NCBI RefSeq assembly: GCF_030936135.1
Contig: NC_082612.1
Coordinates: 15,855,001 to 15,919,000 of the forward strand
Origin: Gavia stellata
Lineage: Eukaryota; Chordata; Aves; Gaviiformes; Gaviidae
Length of the DNA: 64,000 nt
Reading direction: 5' to 3'
A program made the translations under genes and the position numbers. Position 1 is the stretch's first letter. Each line of letters starts with the position of its first letter. Below are positions 52,980-64,000 of this stretch, in pieces. Under the pieces are notes generated by a model. It saw only the letters and a program-made list of their open reading frames with translations. It ran no database searches and was not told the origin of the DNA.

Positions 52980-53278
52980 GTTCATGGTCATATCAGATTG
53001 GCAGTGCAACTGATGAATTGTATAAAATACCAGGAGTTTTGTTCTTAACCGCTGAATGCACAATTTAATCTCATTCCTATTATTCCAGTCCACAAGATTA
53101 TCATAGACAGAGAACTGAACAATCCACTCTCCTCTTCAGCGTTGACGAAACGTGCAATTTTGTGTACCCATTCATCTAGTTCTTGCAACAAGGTCAACGA
53201 CAAGAGTATTCAAGATGAAAGCACGCGAAGTGGAATAAAATGCAGGATCAATGATCTGTGATGAAACCATAGCAGAAT
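52980..53278 (-). repeat. inverted repeat, left arm (longer copy)
   Basis: The reverse complement of this stretch aligns with 53479-53694. Shared words include GGAATAATAGGAATGAGATT, CATCAGTTGCACTGCCAATC and GGTTTCATCAC. The two copies differ at scattered bases, and this one has roughly 85 bp that the other lacks (about 53175-53258). Both read as remnants of one repeated sequence inserted in opposite orientations. I do not recognise the family. The frame on the minus strand (52908-53093) and the one at 53456-53692 share NNRNEIK and LRTK, only because the DNA is duplicated. Confidence 0.85.
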
Positions 53279-53478
53279 GGCTTTTTTGTTGTTGCCACTG
53301 TTACTAAAATAATAGCAGGGGTGTACTACCTAGGTTTAAGCACAGCATTTGAAACAGAGAGCCTTAGAAAACTTGTTTAAGGAAGAGATGATAGTGATAG
53401 ATGCTAACTCTGATGAATAAAGATTGGTTAAACAGAAAGACTACAGAAGGCTATTTTGAAATGGGAATTCTTGTCTTT

Positions 53479-53694
53479 TTCTGCTGTGGTTTCATCACGT
53501 GCTGATAGGGACACAAAATTGCATGTTCTCTCAGCTCTTCAGTGTGGCTTGTTCAAGTTCTCTGTGTATGATAATCTAGTGGATCGGAATAATAGGAATG
53601 AGATTAAATCGTGCGTTCAGCAGTTAAGAACAAAGTTTTGTTCTTATTTTATACAGTTCATCAGTTGCACTGCCAATCTGATAGGACTGTGAAC
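53479..53694 (+). repeat. inverted repeat, right arm (shorter copy)
   Basis: This is the partner of 52980-53278, in opposite orientation with a spacer of about 200 bp (53279-53478). It lacks an internal segment present in the left arm. It has accumulated substitutions, so it is not a recent assembly duplication. No transposase or reverse transcriptase frame is associated with it. Confidence 0.85.
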
Positions 53695-54430
53695 AAGTCT
53701 AATGCATTCTAGAAGAGTGCTAGTATCATTGTAAGGCACTAGTAACAGCTCAGCCAGCGGATTGGGAGCGTTTCTGTTTACTGCAAATAAATGCATGTAC
53801 TTTAACAAGAAGAAGCGCAGAAAAGAGATGGTGAGATGGCTAGAGAAATAATAACAATTTTTAAAAACCCAAACACAACAAACCAACATTCCATGAGAGG
53901 AAATTTTAAAAATCAGGTTTGTTTAACTTGGCAAAATGAAGACTGAAAAGAAATGTGATTTAATAAACGCAGCTGGGGCCTTAAGCATTCTCCCTTCCTG
54001 GTATCTGAAATGAAATCGGGGAATAATAAATGGCCGTGCACAAATTCAAAGTGGATGTTTGTAAGATTTCAGACCAGGTGAAAAATGATGGTTTGCACCA
54101 TCCTTCCTTACAAGGACAGGGCAAAGAAACTGTTACTACATCAGCATGGACGTTTGTGCACTCGCGGAAGGACCAGAAATGAGTCTTGAGCGGATCTCCA
54201 AAGCAAGGACTTGAAAAGAGATTCGGTTGCCACTGTTGTTGTGTACCTATAGTGTATTTCATTGATCTTTAATACTCCTTCGGAGAAAGTTTATTTTTGC
54301 ACTGGCTGGGTTCATTAGTTGGTTTCTGAGATCGCCGGGATGGTGGATTAGAGTTTAGGGTCACTTTTTGAGACTAGGTTGAGGTTTCAACCAAGTTTGA
54401 CGTGGAAGGTCCGGCTTAGGGCATGTTTGC
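53695..54430. other. intergenic, upstream of the MMAA CpG island
   Basis: It is AT-rich and changes to GC-rich near 54430. It may contain further decayed repeat sequence outside the right arm (for example GAGAGGAAATTTTAAAAATC), but no family can be assigned. Confidence 0.6.
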
Positions 54431-54742
54431 GGGGTGGTGCACGTTGGGCCTTGCCTCCCCGCGCAGAGCAGGGCGAGCGTCCCTCTCTTGGGGTGCAGTT
54501 CAGGTCAGTCAGCTGCTGGAATTCTGCCTTGGGATAACCCCAGACCTATGCTGCCACGAGAGCTGACGGAGCAGGTGGCTGTTTGGTCTCGGGGGTGACC
54601 CCGATTCTGCCCAAAGGCGAATCGCTGCAGGCAGGGAGGGTGAAGGAGGCGCTCCTGACAGCAGGCAGGCTCTGGAGTCTCCCAGGATGGCCCCGCTCGA
54701 GGGCCGCTGCCAGAGCCGAGGAGGGGCGGGATGCCTGGCGAA

Positions 54743-54815
54743 GGGCAAGGAGGATGGCGGTGGCTCCGATCGAGTCCGCAGGACTCGATCGGAGCCACCG
54801 CCATCCTCCTTGCCC
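54743..54815. repeat. perfect palindrome: 35-bp arms, 3-bp spacer
   Basis: The left arm 54743-54777 (from GGGCAAGGAGGATGGCGGTG) and right arm 54781-54815 are exact reverse complements around the trinucleotide GCA. The arms contain CGATCG-centred CpGs. Beyond the arms, pairing decays quickly. It would form a very stable hairpin or cruciform. It lies within the CpG island upstream of the proposed MMAA exon 1. Confidence 0.97.
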
Positions 54816-55148
54816 GCTTCCCTGCCCTCCCCCGCTCTGATCCTGCGGGACGCCGGCGGCAACGGCCGCGCTCTCCGTTGCAGGGGGGGCCGGGGCGCGG
54901 CCGGCCTCCGACGGAGCACCGGCTAACGGCTCCCACGGAGCCCCGCGAAGGGCCCGGCGGCGCCTGCGCGGCGCTGCCTCGGTGCAGGCCTCCGGCGGGG
55001 TGGGCCTCTCGCCCCGTGGCCAGACGGGTTCCGGCTCAGCGTGAGGGCGTCACTTCCCCGCGGCGGGGAGGCGGGGCAGCGGCCGGTAGGTGGTGGGGCG
55101 GGCGGGGAGCGGTGGCTGGGGGGAGGCCTGCGCGAGGCTGGCGCGCGG

Positions 55149-55182
55149 CGGTGGTTCCCGCCCAACGGTGGTTCCCGCCCAA
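55149..55182 (+). promoter_or_regulatory. 17-bp tandem duplication carrying E2F-like and Myb-like motifs
   Basis: CGGTGGTTCCCGCCCAA occurs twice in succession and is followed by CGGTCGCCC. Each unit contains TTCCCGCC (E2F/Sp1-like), and its junction with the next unit creates CCAACGG (Myb-like). It lies about 120 bp before the candidate exon-1 donor, a plausible core-promoter position. The duplication is certain; the factor assignment is inference. Confidence 0.55.
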
Positions 55183-55300
55183 CGGTCGCCCCTGGGCTGA
55201 GGAGATTGAGCGGGGCCGGGGCGGTGGGGGTGTGCGCCCTCCCAGACCCGCGGCGGTGGGGGCCGCCCTGTCCCCCCGGGAGCCCGTCGTGGCAGGCAGG
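55183..55300 (+). other. MMAA: candidate MMAA non-coding exon 1 (5' end unknown)
   Basis: GGCAGGCAGG followed by GTGAGC at 55301 is the clearest donor site in the CpG island and would join the acceptor at 55987-55988. The frame entering exon 2 has no ATG upstream in this stretch, consistent with a non-coding first exon. The start coordinate given here is arbitrary. Confidence 0.4.
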
Positions 55301-55547
55301 GTGAGCTTCTCCCCAGAGGCTTCAGAAAGTCGCTGCAGCGGCGGCTTTTCTGAGGGAGCGGCCTACCAGACCCTCGGAGGACCTCTGCGTAGGTCGACCC
55401 TTTGGGCTTTTGGCGGTGCTGAGGTGGGTCAGAGCAGGCCCAGAGAGCGCGGTGGTTGTGCCTGGTGCCGCTGCTTTGTGTCGGCCCTCTGGGAGGCTTC
55501 AGCTCCTCGAGTTTACTTCTAAATGTTCTTGTGTCTTGACTGCTGCT

Positions 55548-55568
55548 TTTTTTTTTTTTTTTTTTTTT
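55548..55568. repeat. poly(T) run
   Basis: A T homopolymer of about 20 nt lies just downstream of the CpG island, inside the presumed first MMAA intron. Confidence 0.85.
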
Positions 55569-55988
55569 CTGGAAATAAGGTGCAAAAAGCTCATCCTGAA
55601 TAATTGTTTTAAAAAACCCTGCAGCCATGAGAGTAGAATATATAGCAATTTCAGTAAGCATAAGGGTTGGTTTGTTCCTGGATTTTTAGGGTGCTGTGTG
55701 TGCTCTTAGAGGCTGTCTTATTTAAAAGTGCTTTTCGTTTATCTGCTTACTTATAAAAATAATATTTTCATTTGTTAAGTATGGTAACAAAGAGATGCTA
55801 TGCTATTAAAGATTCCATAGCTGCTTTTTGTTCTGTTTTTTTTCAATGAGAAGAGGGAACTTTTTTTTTTTTGTTTAAAACAGTAGGTATGGGTAAAATT
55901 AAAGCTGATGGTTGCTTGTGTACATCGGTTTTATTTGAGTCCTTAGAAGTGGTTTGAAGGAAATAAAAATGTTTTTGTTTCTCTTTAG

Positions 55989-56043
55989 GGTATCTGCAAA
56001 CAGAAGTGAACTGATACCTCTGGTACTTTTAATTCCAAACAAG
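55989..56043 (+). other. MMAA: MMAA 5'UTR segment of exon 2
   Basis: The exon opens after TTTCTCTTTAG. Its 55 nt before the start contain no ATG. The reading frame of MMAA stays open through them, but no in-frame start is available there. Confidence 0.7.
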
Positions 56044-62254
<6,211 letters not shown>

Positions 62255-62745
62255 GCATTACATTCTACTCTCTTCTTGTTAAGTGCTTTATGTAAACATG
62301 AACATTAAATACAGTTTTTCTATGTGTGGATTCAAATGTTTTGCTACAGCAGACATTAATAGAATACCTATCCAGTACTCTGCAAAAAAATACCATAGGG
62401 TTCTGTATCATCAGAGATTACTACAGACTGTATGGGAAAAAAGCACATTTTCAAGTCTTCTATTTGTACGCACCATAGATCTCTTGGTTAAAAATGTATG
62501 CCAGTGTCAGAATGTGACTGGTTTTGGGAAGGTGGGAGAGAAAGGTTTGGGGTGGTGCAGAGTTTTATTCCAATTATGGGACCATTTTAGAGCAGTTGAC
62601 ACGGCAGCTTTCCGTTCTAATATAGCATCAGTTGTTGCCAGTATGGATTGCTTTTTCTTTCCTCACCTCGAGTGACAGCAAGAACATTGGACCCCCTGGC
62701 AGCACCTGACCACAGTCTTAGTTTAAATAAATTGTATGCATATAA
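62255..62745 (+). other. MMAA: MMAA 3'UTR
   Basis: About 0.5 kb runs from the stop codon to just past the AATAAA at 62726. The open frame at 62283-62675 inside it has no known-protein resemblance. A second, longer 3' end cannot be excluded. Confidence 0.6.
62726..62731 (+). terminator. MMAA: MMAA polyadenylation signal AATAAA
   Basis: It is the first canonical AATAAA after the MMAA stop codon, followed by T/GT-containing sequence (TTGTATGC, then CAGTGTTCAGTCCCTGTTTG). Cleavage is inferred. Confidence 0.6.
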
Positions 62746-64000
62746 ATAGAATATAGCAGTGTTCAGTCCCTGTTTGGAAGCTATAGTTAGTTACTATGCA
62801 CTAGGAGAATGGAATTTTAACTGTCCCAGTTTCTAAATAGATGTTTTAATACAAAAGCAAAATTTAGTTAGACTTTTTTTAAATGCAGACATCAAATGGA
62901 ACAAATGTCATCCATGACGTTTTAATACCAAGTGTCTTTATACTACAAAAATTGATCACCAGTAATAATGGTTTGAGGTTTTCTGATCTGACTTAAGTTT
63001 TTTGGGTTTAAACAAAATGCCCAGTTGTGTTTGGGTTTGCTTGGGGTTTTTTTCCCTCTCTTGTAGAAGACATGACTGCTTTCAACCAAAAGTACTTTTT
63101 TTTTTTTTTTTTTTTGTTTTAATTTCCCTTGAGAACAAATCTGGCGAAAGCATTTTCCTAAGCCATGATCTAGAAAGCAGAGCTCATCTGGTACCTACTA
63201 AATATGAAGGGTAAAGTGGAAAAATGTGATTTTTGGAGACCTGACAGAAAACCAGTAAAATAGCAGGAGACTTGTGAGTGTGTCGTCACTTACATGAATT
63301 GACTTACAAATCATCACTTCCAATGTTGTTTTTTTTTTAAAGTCTTGATTTTCTGGACACATACATAAAAGATAATGGTGTCTTTAATTTTTATTTTAGC
63401 TCAGTTTCACCTGTTTGGCTTCCCAAGAAGTATGTGTTTCACACAGCATTTGAGTTCTGGCAACCTGAGTCTGAATTTTTGAGACAATTCCAGGGTAGCA
63501 ATGAATTGGTTCACTTAGATCCTCTCTTCTTCCCCTCATCCCAGTTGTTATAGTGTGTTCCCAACTAAGCTTACTTTTTCCTGCTAGACCTCTGTGCTTC
63601 AGAATTTTGATTCCTGCATAGGTGTAATTCCTGCAATTGGTATAATCAGAAACGATAAATGATCATTGAAAATGCTGAGGATTTTGTATCTTTTGGTTTG
63701 TCAAAGTGGCACAAATTAAACAATGCAGAAGCCACCTCCATCCTTGGTGCTAGCATTTAAATTATTTTTCCCCAATGGTGTCTGGATAATTGTGCATATA
63801 TTTTTACTCTAAAAATACGAAGCATGACTAGAAAGTAAAAGGCAAAATAAAAAGTAAAAAAAAGTAAAAGTAAACATACTTCGTAGTTAAAAACAATGAT
63901 CCCCATGTACATTTGCAGAGGAATATTAACAAAGAGCATTGTGGTGTTTTGTGGGAGATACAGCCCAGGCGTTTCTTTGTTAAGACATTTTGCACCAGTG
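62746..64000. other. intergenic downstream of MMAA
   Basis: AT-rich sequence with a 20-nt T run at 63096-63115 and an AAAGTAAAAGT-type low-complexity stretch near 63836-63872. No gene, RNA or transposon was recognised. Confidence 0.65.

Larger units (their letters stand above)
54440..55530 (+). promoter_or_regulatory. MMAA: CpG island, probable MMAA promoter
   Basis: Base composition shifts abruptly to high G+C with dense CpG dinucleotides and many GGGCGG/CCGCCC boxes. It lies immediately upstream of the first MMAA coding exon. No TATA box is evident, as usual for CpG-island housekeeping promoters. Long overlapping open frames on both strands (for example 54731-55522 and 55050-55661 minus) follow from scarce stop codons and are not taken as genes. 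The transcription start cannot be fixed from sequence. Confidence 0.85.

Noticed and set aside
52908..53692. Two similar peptides (sharing NNRNEIK and LRTK) on opposite strands, suggesting a duplicated gene
   Set aside because: They come from the two arms of the inverted repeat; both frames are short, and base changes are spread without codon pattern.
55041..55304. N-terminal extension of MMAA through an open frame in the CpG island joined at 55300
   Set aside because: The frame is in phase with exon 2 but has only a GTG at its start and no ATG; the first ATG of exon 2 already gives a normal mitochondrial presequence.
54505..55661. Long overlapping open frames on both strands in the CpG island (up to 263 codons)
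   Set aside because: Stop codons are rare in GC-rich DNA, the frames lack family resemblance, and the two strands share peptide segments only because of the palindrome at 54743-54815.
62283..62675. 130-codon open frame after MMAA
   Set aside because: It lies between the MMAA stop and its polyadenylation signal, has no known resemblance, and is best read as 3'UTR.

Overview
The window looks like nuclear DNA from a bird. It is AT-rich and intron-rich, carries 5'-truncated CR1 LINE fragments of the avian/reptilian type with the ATAGAATCATAGAATC terminus, and encodes two vertebrate proteins in short exons with GT-AG splice signals. The species cannot be named from sequence alone. No bacterial, phage or CRISPR-like content was seen.

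Layout, all genes on the + strand. (1) 1-33970 is SMAD1, the BMP-pathway receptor-regulated SMAD. 1-7100 is probably the 3' part of its first intron. A 5'UTR/first-coding exon (7101-7724) and five further coding exons encode a complete 465-residue protein with MH1 domain, linker, MH2 domain and C-terminal SSVS phospho-site. The 3'UTR ends near a polyadenylation signal at 33946. (2) 33972-54430 is intergenic. It holds one CR1 fragment, several homopolymer runs and a diverged inverted repeat (52980-53278 against 53479-53694). (3) 54440-55530 is a CpG island, the probable MMAA promoter, with a perfect 35-bp-arm hairpin palindrome and a duplicated E2F/Myb-like motif. (4) 55989-62731 is MMAA, the mitochondrial G3E-family GTPase that protects methylmalonyl-CoA mutase and gates its cobalamin loading. 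Six coding exons give an intact 412-residue protein. (5) 62732-64000 is intergenic with nothing recognised.

SMAD1 followed by MMAA in the same orientation matches the order I recall on human 4q31, so this is a conserved vertebrate neighbourhood and not an accessory island. The two genes have unrelated jobs: BMP transcriptional signalling, and mitochondrial B12/propionate metabolism. I did not find a new multi-gene system. The items most worth a second look are the perfect palindrome in the MMAA CpG island, the 53-kb inverted repeat, and an exon-like 99-bp segment in SMAD1 intron 2 that could encode a transmembrane helix. The strand-biased GGG(G)T(6-8) tracts scattered through the window are a weaker observation.
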